Positions 30,801 to 40,729 of a DNA stretch of 64,000 nucleotides are shown here, piece by piece. The stretch's first letter is position 1. The number at the start of each line of letters is the position of its first letter. A program made the translations under genes and the position numbers. The stretch is from Linnemannia hyalina (Eukaryota > Mortierellomycota > Mortierellomycetes > Mortierellales > Mortierellaceae): NCBI GenBank assembly GCA_019671135.1, contig JAHRHY010000027.1, positions 120,001-184,000 on the forward strand, written 5' to 3'. The notes below the pieces were generated by a model. That model saw only the letters and a list, made by a program, of their open reading frames with translations, was not told the DNA's origin and did not search any database.

Positions 30801-33800
30801 TTACATCTTCAATAATGTTCTACTGCCACGGATACTTTACCGGTTGTCAGTGACAATCCTTAGCCCTCGCGAGACAAAGACCATTGTCAGCCAGTACACC
30901 AACGTCGTTCGCCAGAAGGTGGGGCTGCCCCTCGGCTCGCCGGCCAGCATCCTGTTCCATCGTCGACTGTACGGTCTCCGAGACCTTGAAGATGCCATGA
31001 TCGAGGAGCAAGTTTCAACTGCACATCTGCGGCTAAACGACCAGGAGCTGCTGGGCATGGTGATGGCGTCTCGAGCAACAGCCCATCAAGCAGAGTGCCG
31101 CCTTACGATATCCCCCTTTGACGTACCAACCATTGGAGCTCAATTCCTTCGCAACAATTTCTTCGGACACGTTTGCCGCCTCATGGTCGAGAGGGGTATC
31201 ACCTTCCAGTCGCCAGGGATCCCTGTCAACGTTTCTCGATACATCGGCCTCCTTATGCCCCCAGGCGGATACCCAAAAATCGCCCACCGACTCTTTGTGG
31301 ACGGAGTTGTCACTCTGGATGATGTGTCGACAGACGATGGCCAATCTCTGGCTCCATGGCAGGATATCCGAGCACAGTACAATTTGAAAGGTCCTGTCCG
31401 CCGTTGGTTCAAGGAACTGGTGAAAGTCGTCACCTTGTCTATGCCAGCTGCTGCCTCCGTCGACGCCCCGGCGTCTTCCCTTATCGTCGAGGAGGGCCAT
31501 TCTATTACGCCTGCAAGTCCAGAGGTGTTGTACGAAGACGGCGACTCCTCCGAGGAAGAGCCATTGATCAATCGGGCCATCGAGCGCCGACGAGGGCAAC
31601 AAAGAGGCGTGGAGATCGTTTCTCCAGCTCGTGCCTTTGCGTTTAACAGAACCACCGCAACGACAGTACTAGACCTTGGTACGTCTGTCGACCCCATACA
31701 GGTATGCCTCCAACCTTTGGCGACTGCAGCTCCATCAGTTTTTGCTGAAGGTGGTGGTGGTGCTGATGTTGGCGAGGGTCGCGGTAAGAAAAGCCATGGA
31801 GGTGATGAGGTGAGACTTGAGGGTGTGTATAAAGAAAACACAAAAAGAAAAAAGGTCCAGCGCGATAACAGGGGGTTATTATACCCGGACACATCCTTGA
31901 GGGACAAAAAGAAAAAAGGACAAGAAATTTTTTTATCGACCAAGACAAAAACGACACGCGCAATTGAACGCATAGATGAGCGTGGGAATGGGTTTGTTAT
32001 TGGCAAGGCAGGTTTTGTTAACGATAAGAGGGCGTGGGGTAAGGAGTGTTGCCTGCAAGGGTCATGCTCTGGTTCTTCTTCATCTTCTTTTCTTTCTTCT
32101 CTGTCCTTTTATGATTCCTTTTACGCGTCCTCTTCCTCTTCTTTTTCCTTTCCCGCTGCCGCAGAGTCGGATGTTTGTCCTGCCTTGCCTTGTGAGCCAC
32201 TTGTTACTTTTTCCTCCTCTTCTTCTTCCTCTTCTTCTTCTTTCTCTTCCAATCCTTTGTTATCTTCTCTTTTGTCGTCTGTGCCCCACTTGGGTGTACC
32301 TTTCTCTTCCGATACCTCTCTTATTTTTGACATTTCTTCTTTTATTGTCAATCAATCGTCTTCCCTCTTTATATCTTCTTCTCCTCCTATATTTCCTCCT
32401 CTTCTTTCTACTTCTTCTTTTTCCCTTGCCCCTCTTTCTTTGCTTCCCCTCTCTTCGTTCTCCAATTTCAACCCTCTTGATCTTTTCTCTGCGCCAATCT
32501 CTTCTATTCTCTTTGATCCTTCTCTCTCTTCTCTCTCTCCTCTCTCTTCTCTCTCTCCTCTCTCTTCTCTCTCTTCTCTTCCTTCTCTCCTCTCTCTCCC
32601 TCAGTCAATCTTTCCTCAGTCACCTTCTCCTCAGTCACCTTCTCCTTTACTCTCATCCACTCCTCCTTCGCTATTATCGTCTCCAGTCCTTTCGCAGGTC
32701 GTCGTTCCTGCTCCAGTCTCGAGTCCCGTCTCATCGCCGGCTCTTTCGCCTGTCACTGTTCCAACTCCAGTTTTGAGTCCCGGCCCTTCTCTGACAGGTA
32801 CTCCACCACCCAACACTCCTAACACTCCAACATGTCCCCCTACTCCAACATTCTCCCCCACTCCAGCAACTCTCACCACCCCCTCACCTCTCCCGCCTGA
32901 TACAACCGATCTTGTCTTTGAGCGAGCAGTCGACACACTGGACGACGCTTGCAGAGAGCGTCTCCTCCGTCCCGCGGCCGAATACGATGCCGAGATCCTT
33001 CGCATCAACAGCGACACCAGGAAAAAACAGTCGGCAGACAACACAAAGTATGATGGACTCAGAAGCCGATACCGGAGTCAACTTGCCAGGAAACCACAAG
33101 AACTGGCTGCCATTCTTTTGATGACCAATACTCAGGCCGACAACGCAGCCGCCCGCATCAAGTCAATTTCTAGTCGTCGCAAGACCGTCGCCCTTGGGAT
33201 ACGTCGCCGGGCCACCGAGGCCGTCAACGAATACCGTGCTCATCGCCTTGTCTCTCTTCGCTCGGATTTGGAGATCAGGCTGACCAGGAAAGCAGAGGAC
33301 TATCGATTGAGGGTGCAACAGCTGGAATCCTCCCAAGCCAGGAAACTGCAACAGCAGAAAGAAACAGAGGCACTCCATCAACAACACCAAGCCAGGAGAC
33401 TGCAGCAGAAAGAGGAAAAGGAAGCACTCCGTCAACAACACCGCTTGGTCGTCGCTCGCCTAAAAGAGATCCTATCCAGCCTCAAGGAAACGAAACCACG
33501 ATACAAACCAGCCTTTGACACAGATGCTAGCTTTCCTTTGCAAGAACGCCATCAAGTCCAACAACCGCCTGTACCAGGACCCCCGACCACACAGATCGGC
33601 CCCCTTTGCCTGTCTCCAGTAGAGGCGGCGTCCATGCGCGTAGTTCAGGACACACACGTCGACAACTCCACCCCTCGCGTCCTGTACTCTGACGGATCTC
33701 TTCTGAACTCGGGAACGCTAGAAGTATCCCAGGCCTTTGGAGTGGTGGATCTCACTCAGGACAACCCTCTGACAGTACAAGGACGAACGGACGGTCACGC

Positions 33801-35226
33801 ATCCTCGGCTAAGGCCGAGCTCATGGGCTTATTAGCCGCAGTCCTGTCAGCACCACCGGAACAGGACATTGTGGTCAAGCTGGACAATCAGTCAGTGGTG
33901 GATCAGTATAGTCGCCTGGTGAAGAATCGTCGGGACACCTTACCGAGGAAGCGATTCAGGAGTACATATGCGGGTATCTGGGCGGTGCTTTGTCAGGTTG
34001 TGGAATCTCGGCCAGGCGGGGTTGAGGTGGTGTGGATCAAAGGTCACAGCAACATCCACGGAAACGAACTTGCGGATCAGGCGGCGAAGGTGGCAGCACA
34101 GAGTGGTTCAGTGCCCTGGATGGTGGATCTCACTCAACAGACGGATATCACGACCTTTGCACATTGTTACGGCGGGATTGTTGAAATCGATCTACGTCAG
34201 CTCCTCAAACAACAATCGACAATCCGTCACCATCAGGCCTGGACGTCACAGAGGCGGGTCAAGAGGGCGATCCCTGACATCGAGGACGTGGAATGGAACT
34301 CGACCTTGGCTTATGTCCACGACAGGCACGCAGTCTTCACCTTTTACAGCAACAGCAAGGACTCCCATCAAAGAACACATCACATCAAAAAGCTGCATGG
34401 AATGCTGCCCACTCTGAACTCCATGCAGGCTCGCAAGCCCAACCTGTACCCAACATGCGTGTGCCGACGATGCGAGCTCGAGAAGGAGGATAACGATCAC
34501 GTCTGGAAATGCCCTTCGGCAGCTGAGACCACCACTGAGATCTGGAAGGAGGCCATGGGCAAGATTAATGAGTGGGGTGTGCAGGCGACAAACAGCTACA
34601 ACGCAGCCAGGAAGCGGGAATACAAACGCGCGGTGGACAGAGGTCGTCAGGTACCGAGGCCAGTACCCATACACTGGTGGCCCCCTTCGGATGCAGATCA
34701 TGTACGAGGATTTTCCTCCATCGGTGGAGCTCGAGCCGTGCACAGCGGTAGTCCAGCTCTCGATCGAGACGAGAAACCGATGTGGAATGTGTCGGATCTC
34801 CTCCGCGGCATCACCCCCTTGAGCATGTTGACTGAATGGTCCGCGGTCTTCCGGACCCCAATGTCCATCGCCAAGACAGTCCTTCACAAGTTTGTTGGCT
34901 ACCTGGAGGCGCAGGCGTCGGAGCTGATCTGGAAACCTCGGTGCTCCGCGACGATCGCGTGGGAACAAAGCCAGGGCATCTCTGCCAAGGACAAGACATC
35001 CAAGTACACAGGCCCCCGAGGTGACTGGAGTCAAGGATACGGTTACATTACGCACGATGGTTTCTGTCCGTGTGGCGCTTCGCTAGCCACACATTGTGAA
35101 GGAAGGTGCCCTGGAGCGACCAAGGACCCACGCGCTGCTGACGAGCGGTTGTTGGAGAGTTTGTTAGGAAGGAGGAGGTTGTTAATGATGGAGAGGATGG
35201 GAAGAATCCCCTTCATTCGTATCTAG
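27883..35226 (+). CDS. LINE ORF2: endonuclease, reverse transcriptase, RNase H
   Basis: 2447 residues without a stop. Domains: apurinic-type endonuclease, residues ~20-290 (ATFNVRGGN, LGVQETKI, LLGDFNGAV, SSDHSMF); reverse transcriptase with LLQDMKRCFDSVS near 740, a GLDQGGVECPLLW block, and FMDDTDW near 864; RNase H near 1930-2070 with SDGS, KAELMGL, KLDNQSV and KGHSNIHGNELADQAAK; a C-terminal CRRCELEKEDNDHVWKC knuckle near 2195. Between RT and RNase H lie ~550 residues of unusual sequence: a basic stretch, ~280 residues of Ser/Leu/Pro low complexity (residues ~1396-1672), then a Gln/Arg-rich coiled coil. The coding DNA there is strongly CT-biased. All catalytic motifs look intact. Confidence 0.92.
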   Translation: MSDTPIPTYTPGRYDPSPFHDPFRTFTVATFNVRGGNKTNYFNYLTQRANQHNISILGVQETKIQADKQQHLLHRRCSNHYTGLWNHTSTHFNGKGVGLLIHKSWATYLTATFSDKNGRGIGVRFGFKHGFQLAVINCYFPPKGSKTYPADFQQLHDWVTAQIDKHRVDGAHVLLLGDFNGAVNPAIDRNSTTRTTSTPELSLYPWLSSRGFVDTFRSLHPTTPLFTFHLPDSPDVSRIDMVWASSGLASYLLRTNTYEPDDFESSDHSMFLATFDLHTQIRPANQAELAAQRPKDKKLLPEDADNEAWESFAEQIERCLRSYGRLDNVPQFPAAFQLGEAMNPFSKSDLQRFPLNAAWELLRNTVMSSAFAHLPSARTGGRPPPPEGEELLLNKIHEIGGVIWSARVTFIELQLAEGTTKEGVHGKIVDWHQMNGEQLGLSDVPDMEATTQTWDGWVREVQRPWRQARLDHQEYYAANVQDIINTHLENRDLRFQTHTRQTIRGILDIVAGRVNLDHLIVDDDPINPDAAGNVSPDTYVIDDPSEIKARVRQYFCDTFHKERPTQPLSEEWEEAYQPREDIRTEWYDTVMEIPDYAEVCAAVTAAPTGKAPGHSKVSGDLLKRLGPLAQALFVVLVQACFVQGAMPEDWLKGVIYCIPKGPVWSGRISEVRPITLLEHGRKIFFSIMVKRLTVVLSRHSIFRGPNFSVLKGTMTKDPIHILNAVLEDAREYKKEVWVLLQDMKRCFDSVSCQRGGMLELGLRHLKIPQGFIDLCLYVARNKTNRIITAYGLTEEYSPLCGLDQGGVECPLLWRIVYEVLLAQIWQSNLGYPMVNRADLQAFHKIPTFDSLHPDTPLRIACLAFMDDTDWIAPSKAKLQEITNKAMSFFQLHGIEINPKKSELIVVNSTSADSSIRLGADTVTALPPGTAARVLGVWFSADGKGAHTRRLVKEEVSTMCQILSRKAITDKQCIYIFNNVLLPRILYRLSVTILSPRETKTIVSQYTNVVRQKVGLPLGSPASILFHRRLYGLRDLEDAMIEEQVSTAHLRLNDQELLGMVMASRATAHQAECRLTISPFDVPTIGAQFLRNNFFGHVCRLMVERGITFQSPGIPVNVSRYIGLLMPPGGYPKIAHRLFVDGVVTLDDVSTDDGQSLAPWQDIRAQYNLKGPVRRWFKELVKVVTLSMPAAASVDAPASSLIVEEGHSITPASPEVLYEDGDSSEEEPLINRAIERRRGQQRGVEIVSPARAFAFNRTTATTVLDLGTSVDPIQVCLQPLATAAPSVFAEGGGGADVGEGRGKKSHGGDEVRLEGVYKENTKRKKVQRDNRGLLYPDTSLRDKKKKGQEIFLSTKTKTTRAIERIDERGNGFVIGKAGFVNDKRAWGKECCLQGSCSGSSSSSFLSSLSFYDSFYASSSSSFSFPAAAESDVCPALPCEPLVTFSSSSSSSSSSFSSNPLLSSLLSSVPHLGVPFSSDTSLIFDISSFIVNQSSSLFISSSPPIFPPLLSTSSFSLAPLSLLPLSSFSNFNPLDLFSAPISSILFDPSLSSLSPLSSLSPLSSLSSLPSLLSLPQSIFPQSPSPQSPSPLLSSTPPSLLSSPVLSQVVVPAPVSSPVSSPALSPVTVPTPVLSPGPSLTGTPPPNTPNTPTCPPTPTFSPTPATLTTPSPLPPDTTDLVFERAVDTLDDACRERLLRPAAEYDAEILRINSDTRKKQSADNTKYDGLRSRYRSQLARKPQELAAILLMTNTQADNAAARIKSISSRRKTVALGIRRRATEAVNEYRAHRLVSLRSDLEIRLTRKAEDYRLRVQQLESSQARKLQQQKETEALHQQHQARRLQQKEEKEALRQQHRLVVARLKEILSSLKETKPRYKPAFDTDASFPLQERHQVQQPPVPGPPTTQIGPLCLSPVEAASMRVVQDTHVDNSTPRVLYSDGSLLNSGTLEVSQAFGVVDLTQDNPLTVQGRTDGHASSAKAELMGLLAAVLSAPPEQDIVVKLDNQSVVDQYSRLVKNRRDTLPRKRFRSTYAGIWAVLCQVVESRPGGVEVVWIKGHSNIHGNELADQAAKVAAQSGSVPWMVDLTQQTDITTFAHCYGGIVEIDLRQLLKQQSTIRHHQAWTSQRRVKRAIPDIEDVEWNSTLAYVHDRHAVFTFYSNSKDSHQRTHHIKKLHGMLPTLNSMQARKPNLYPTCVCRRCELEKEDNDHVWKCPSAAETTTEIWKEAMGKINEWGVQATNSYNAARKREYKRAVDRGRQVPRPVPIHWWPPSDADHVRGFSSIGGARAVHSGSPALDRDEKPMWNVSDLLRGITPLSMLTEWSAVFRTPMSIAKTVLHKFVGYLEAQASELIWKPRCSATIAWEQSQGISAKDKTSKYTGPRGDWSQGYGYITHDGFCPCGASLATHCEGRCPGATKDPRAADERLLESLLGRRRLLMMERMGRIPFIRI

Positions 35227-35418
35227 TTTTATTTTCTTCCGTTTAAGCTGTGAAGAGCAGCGACAATTGTTGCGCAGAGCCAGGTTCTGGACCTGACTGC
35301 GACTGGTGGATGGTGCACTGAAGTGTTTGGTCTGTAGTCTCTTTTACTTCCAAATGCCTCCTTGGTGCTGTTTGTGAGAGATATAAAAATGTGCACCAAA
35401 AAAAAAAAAAAACCTCTT

Positions 35419-35449
35419 AACTCCATGGAGGCTTGCAAGCCCAACCTGT
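35419..35449 (+). mobile_element. 31-bp LINE relic after the long LINE's tail
   Basis: Matches ORF2 sequence around 24434-24464 and 34417-34447 at 29 of 31 positions, then diverges. It suggests the long LINE landed in or beside an older LINE remnant. Confidence 0.5.
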
Positions 35450-35989
35450 CATTTGCCCTTGTTCACTAACCCCAGGAGAACCACAAGTGAGCATTGAAAC
35501 GTTCCGAAAAATATCCGTCAAGCAGAACATTCGTATGCTGAAACATTTGAGGCATCATGTTCAGACATTATGGCCAAAAGTCGCGTTGATTACCATTATC
35601 ACATTGCATCTATTTGTCAGAGAGAAAACGAAGGAGGTATGTTTCGTGGTAGGAGCTCGTTTGATTCCGAAAGAACATTGTCAACAGAACCGCCATGGAG
35701 TTGTGATCTGAGCGTATATGTACGTGGTGCCGTGCTAGCCCAATGCAAATCGATGTTTGTATAATTTTCCTTTATTTTTGTCGATTGAGTAATGTTTGAT
35801 ACATCCCTTGCTCTATGCCATCCATGAAGACAACAATCGATACCTGCATAAACAAAAGCAACAACAAGGAAAAGAGCGTTGTTGTATAGTGACAATCCAA
35901 GTAACTTAGGCCCCCGTCTATCAATGCGTGCAAGGAAAAGCCAAAAATGGTGGTTTGGCTTACTTGCGTCGCGTCAACGTTTGGAGCCC
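35450..35989. other. No gene recognised
   Basis: Sequence 3' to the LINE block without convincing coding or repeat structure. Confidence 0.4.
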
Positions 35990-37060
35990 CATCTTGATAT
36001 CCGTCACTCGCTGAGGGTGGAAGTTGCTTGTGAGCTGTGTCATCCACGTGTCTAGTACGAATTCGCCGTTGCGATTCGATTCATTCCCCTCGCACATGGG
36101 GTGGTTCATCGGTTTTGCCTTATCAATAATTTTCTGTCGGGAATAAGGAGGACGAATAACCTTTGGGCGATACCAAAACCTGCGCACTATTTTCACCTGC
36201 GCCATGAGACGTAGATTCCTGGTGCTGCGCCCAACGAGGTTGTCCGTTGTTACCCACTCTATAAGAATAGTGGTGAGAGAGGGTTGTTCCTGCACAGCTG
36301 CTGTGGGCTAGTCCGGTAGTACTCTTGGTTGTTATGTTAGAGTGATGGTACATGAGTGGCAGACGATCGATCCTACGCCTGAGTCTGGCGACTAAGTCCT
36401 TCATTCCGAGAGGCATATGGGCCTTGGTTCGCCACAGGGTAAGAGGGTTTGGAAGCAGAAGCAGCAGCTTGCTTTTAGCCTGATTTCTATAGGGGTGGTC
36501 AACGGAATCTCAGAGGGGGGCAGGGGGGCAGTCCAACAAAAGTCGATGGGCCAAGACAGAACCAGAATGGTCATCACCCGCTTTGGTTGTAGTGACGGTT
36601 AGGTTTGAGTCTTGGGGGACGGATCGGCAGCGTAGGAGGTCTTGGTAGGAAGAACAGGGTTATGATGCGCTGTAGTTAAGATTCTTGTTACTTGGTTCAT
36701 GGGTAGGAGGAGGATTGCTGGTCTTGACAAATGTGGCAGCATGGGTGTGGTGCTGGTGTCCAAGAGGTCTCGCCGAATGCGTGTTGGTTATGGCATTGGA
36801 TCCAGAGAAATAGTTGAGTTAGTTGGAACAGTTGTTGTTGGTATGATGGTTGTAGGCCTACCCGTTGGTGTAGTGGCTGCCTTGGTTGTTACTGTTGTTC
36901 ATGGCACCGAAGGTTTTGAAGGATCGTCGTATATACTCCTGATGGATCAGGGGACGAGAGCTCATGGGAGGCAATTTCCAACCGCGGCGGACGTTCTCTC
37001 GTTGGGCCTCTGTCCAGGGGTTGGTGGGCGTTGTTTTTTTGTGTGTAAATACTTTGAAAG
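35990..37060 (-). pseudogene. Faint coding relics, minus strand
   Basis: Several short minus-strand stretches in different frames have the Ser/Pro/Gln/Tyr/Asn-rich make-up of a membrane-protein cytoplasmic tail, for example AYNHHTNNN, SARPLGHQHHTHAATFV, KPSYPVANQGPYASRNEG and NNGQPRWAQHQESTSHGAG. They are separated by stops and shifts and no start, transmembrane segment or splice chain could be assembled. It may be a decayed relative of the pseudogene at 9265-21900, but that is a guess from composition. Confidence 0.3.
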
Positions 37061-37228
37061 AGAGAAAGAATGAAAGAGAGGGAGTCGCTGAGATGCAGAA
37101 GAGGAGGAAAGGGAGAGTCGAAATTACAAGAGACTGCTTCTGTGATTGAAAAAGAAAAAGGCGGCAGGTCTGGGAAGGCTGGAGCATCTTTTCACTTTTC
37201 ACTTTTCCCTATCCACTCGCCAGGCAAC

Positions 37229-37251
37229 ACACACACACACACGCACACACT
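37229..37251. repeat. AC-rich microsatellite in a 5' leader
   Basis: A CA repeat interrupted by one G, about 75 bp upstream of the zinc-finger start codon. Confidence 0.75.
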
Positions 37252-37322
37252 CCCCTTTCTTGTCATTTCTCTTCTTTTCTGCAAACACAATACAGCACAA
37301 ACACACCACGCAACACTCACTC

Positions 37323-39178
37323 ATGAAGACCTCAAGGAAATCATCACGCGTCGCTAGAGCACTGGCTGCTGTCAGGCCATCGAGAACACGTATAATTCCC
37401 AAAAGTCGACGCCCCACAAACATCAGCAGCTCAGCAGCAAGAAACCAACGGACGCTCAGCATCGTTAAGAAGCCAAACCCTCCTCCAGGCACAGCCGTTA
37501 AGAGATCAGTCGGACGACCCCGCACAAGACCCCTCACCCCAACCGACGTCGACATGGTTTCCGACCACTCAAACTCGGACGACCCACAATCAGACGACGA
37601 CGACGACAATGACCAAGACAACCACGATTCCGACAAGGATGAGGCCAGCGAGGTGTCTAGGGGTACAGACGACGAAGGCGACAGCGACGAAAATGACGAC
37701 AGCGATGACAATGAAGACAGCGACGAAAGCGGTAGCGAAGACACCAACAGCAGCGAAGCCGATGACGACGAAGACGACAATGAGGATGAGGACGGGGAAG
37801 ATTCCGAGAGCGCTCAATCAGCCAACAACCGCAGTGTCCGATCCAGGCGACCACTTTCGTCCTCATCATCGACATCAACACCGTCCTCAGGTCCCTTCAT
37901 CTGTCCCATCAAAGGCTGCACCCGCAAGTTCAATAACCGACAATCGCTGACCTCTCATATTCGCGAACACACTCCTGAGGAGGCTGGCTTTCGTTACCCA
38001 TGCACCACGCCCGGTTGTCGGTTCTTCTCAGAGTCGCGCCGAGGTCATGCCACACATTCTCGGACATGCGGAGGCGACCCCTCGGCATCCTATCCCTGTC
38101 CGTGGGACGACTGCGAGAGAATCTTTTCAACAGCCAACGGATTAGCTCAACACCGACGACGACACACGGTCTTCAAGAATCCTGGCAGCAAAAAGCTTAC
38201 AGCTATCAAGAGCTTTGCCAAAAAGTACCGCTGTCATTGGCCAGGCTGTAAGAAGGTTACGACCCGGCCCAAGGAGTTTGAGGAGCATCTGGAGCGGCAC
38301 GCAGAGCAGCAGAGAAAGTCGTTATGGCCATGTAGAGTGGATGGGTGTAAAAGGGCATTCGAGACGAGGTCTGCGATGAGATCCCATTTGGCCAGATGCA
38401 AGGAAGGAAAACCGGACCTCCAGCCTCCGCAACCCAAGGAGGTGGGCAGAGCTTGGCTCAAGAGTGCACCTGAGGCACCGATGCCTAGTCGCAGTCGAAA
38501 AGACTCCAAGTACCGATGCGATGTTCCTGGCTGCGGAGTTGCGCTGGTGAGCTCATGGAAGCTGAAACGACACAAGGAATGGCACGAGGAGCACGTACTG
38601 GGAGTCAAGTGGATCTGTTTGGTGAAGCGCTGCGGCAAGATTGAGTACCCTGGTACCTGGAATCTTTTGGACCACCAGGCAAGGCGACATCCCGAGCTGA
38701 GCGCGGACCACCACTTTCCCTGCCCCTACCACGGATGCGAGCATATGTTTCCCGATCAAAAAGAGGCCTACGTCCACGACTGCCGCTTGAACAAGGTAAC
38801 TGGTCAGGTTTTGGCATTTATCAAGCTATGGTCGCACGGTTATTCGTCGAATACGCGACTGTTCGTTTTTCTGCCTTTTTTTCTTTGCCTGGTTAAACTG
38901 GATCGATGTCGCGATAGTTCTATAGAATAGCATTTCTACGTTTATTCCAACTCAACATTCATCCATGGCCTATGCTACTATACTTTTAGAAAAAGTGCAC
39001 GGTTAAGGGATGCGACTGTGTGCTTCCTAACCTAGAGTCAGAGGAAGCGCACATGTTGCTTCACCGGATTCTCGACGCCTCACCACCGTACAAATGCTCT
39101 GAGAAAAGTTGCCATCAGGAATACGAGGATCGCGAGGTGTTCTTTGCGCATGCAACTGGCCATATCTTTGAGCCGTGA
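37323..39178 (+). CDS. C2H2 zinc-finger protein with ten fingers and an acidic tract
   Basis: Probable nuclear DNA-binding regulator. Exons 37323-38795 and 38990-39178 give 553 residues; the 194-nt intron has GTAACT and CTTTTAG borders and is needed to reach the last two fingers. The N-terminus is basic. Residues ~80-165 are a long Asp/Glu/Ser run. From residue ~193 come about ten C2H2-type units, starting FICPIKGCTRKFNNRQSLT; several have Cys in place of the last His. Spacing and the x-C-x4-C type (for example YRCHWPGC, WPCRVDGC) resemble TFIIIA-like or fungal multi-finger proteins, without a specific match I can name. A short AC repeat lies in the leader just upstream. Confidence 0.88.
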
Positions 39179-39902
39179 ACAGGAAGCAGGAGACAGGAGA
39201 CAGGGCAATCAATATTTCTATCAAATATACCCTTTTCTTTTCCTCCAATGCAACGCGACGCGACGGACAAGTTGAATTGGTGGCACACACATACCCACGC
39301 CCTTCGCATTTAATTTTCCAAGCCACAACATGTTTCCTTTTTTTCTCCTTGTCGACATGGTACCCATGGGACTCAATGGAGATGACTGTTGTTTAGGTGG
39401 ATCGGACATGAGCGTGTCAATTGGTTATTTATTTTTTTGGATGGATCTGTGGTCGTTGCTTGTCTCATTGCTATAAGAGTGGCTTTTTTTCTGTCCTGAG
39501 CAGCCCCTTGTTCCTTCGTTTTTCTTCCAGTGCTTCCTTGGTCGGCCTGTGTTGGAAGGAAGGACAACAAAAAAAAAGCGTCTGTGCATAATGATTTTTT
39601 TTCTTGTTTTCAAGGAATGGTGGGCAGGAAAGGGAAACCAAGAACATGAAGAGCGAGAGAGAGAGATTGGGACAACATAGACACATATAGACACACGCAT
39701 AACCTGGCCGCGGACAGTTCATTACCACGAGCAGGAAAGGGTTGTCCTGTATTCCCTTTTTTTTTGTTCTCTGTGTGCTCACAGGCATGACTCTGGAGGT
39801 GAGAGGCAAAGAATTGAGTTTTTCAAAGATATTTTTGATGTCTCCGTTGACAATCGAGTGGGAATCTGTGTCCCATCCCATGTATCCCATGTATCCCATG
39901 GG

Positions 39903-39970
<68 letters not shown>

Positions 39971-40729
39971 ATTACGGCCATGCACAACCTTACCTTTTTT
40001 CCTTTTTTCCCTGTTTTTTTCCTTCCCTCTTTCTATTCCCGCACACAAATACACACATACAGACACATCTTCCTTCACTTTGTTCCCGACTGAACACGAA
40101 AGCATATCATAACATAACATAACATAACGGCACCATTGCCACACACTTACACCATTAGTCCCATTATTATTTTTCTTCGTTGTTCCTTCTTCCCCTTTCT
40201 TCTTCCCTTTCCTTTTTCCCTTTTCTCTTTTTTTTTACCATCCATCCTTCACTCTCCCTTCCTCATCCATCCTTCCTTCTCTCTCCTTCCCCTGCTACCA
40301 CTGATCAACCGCCCTTTTCACCTACCTACCTTCCACCTACCTCGACGCCATTCCTGATCCGTCTCTCGCTCCACATACCTCACCCGACTCATTCTCCTCT
40401 TCTCTCTCTCCCACACACATACACTCTCTCTCACTCACTCTCTGTGCCGAGTTGATTCGCTCTTCCTTTCTGGCATTCCTCCTCCCCTCTTACCTCCCAT
40501 CGGAGCATTCCATCGCCTATTCTTTCCTTCGTTCTTGTGCTTGCTTCCCTTTTATTTCTCTCTTGTCGACTCGCCTTTCTCCCGGCAAGCACAACACACC
40601 AGGACACGTATACCACGGCACGGCGTATCACGACAACCGCAACAAAGGAGACTCACGCACACAATCAAACAGCCTCCACCCCCAATTTGCACGTTTTTTT
40701 TGAACACACCGTCAGGATAAGTAGAAATC
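39179..40729. other. Intergenic region with CT-rich leader
   Basis: Between the two zinc-finger genes. From about 40140 to 40560 the plus strand is strongly CT-rich, typical of a fungal promoter and leader for the gene starting at 40730. It also holds short CCCATGTAT repeats near 39877-39900, a TTG repeat and a few AACAT units near 40108. No gene is evident. Confidence 0.6.
39906..39970. repeat. (TTG)n microsatellite
   Basis: About 21 uninterrupted TTG units. Confidence 0.95.

Larger units (their letters stand above)
25439..35412 (+). mobile_element. Near full-length LINE (APE, RT, RNase H type)
   Basis: About 10 kb: ~200-nt leader, ORF1 (25643-27883, with one internal TAG), ORF2 (27883-35226), a ~170-nt 3' untranslated region and a poly-A tail. 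The layout (CCHC ORF1 protein; apurinic-type endonuclease, reverse transcriptase, RNase H and a C-terminal zinc knuckle in ORF2) fits the Tad/I-like groups of non-LTR elements, without alignment to prove the clade. The exact 5' end is uncertain because copy 2 is inserted there, and no target duplication was identified for this copy. Confidence 0.92.

Noticed and set aside
32050..32900. CT-rich microsatellite or intron rather than coding sequence
   Set aside because: Not accepted as such because the frame stays open across it and joins RT to RNase H; listed as a finding instead.
39779..40144. Asn-rich frame around the TTG repeat
   Set aside because: Pure translation of the microsatellite.
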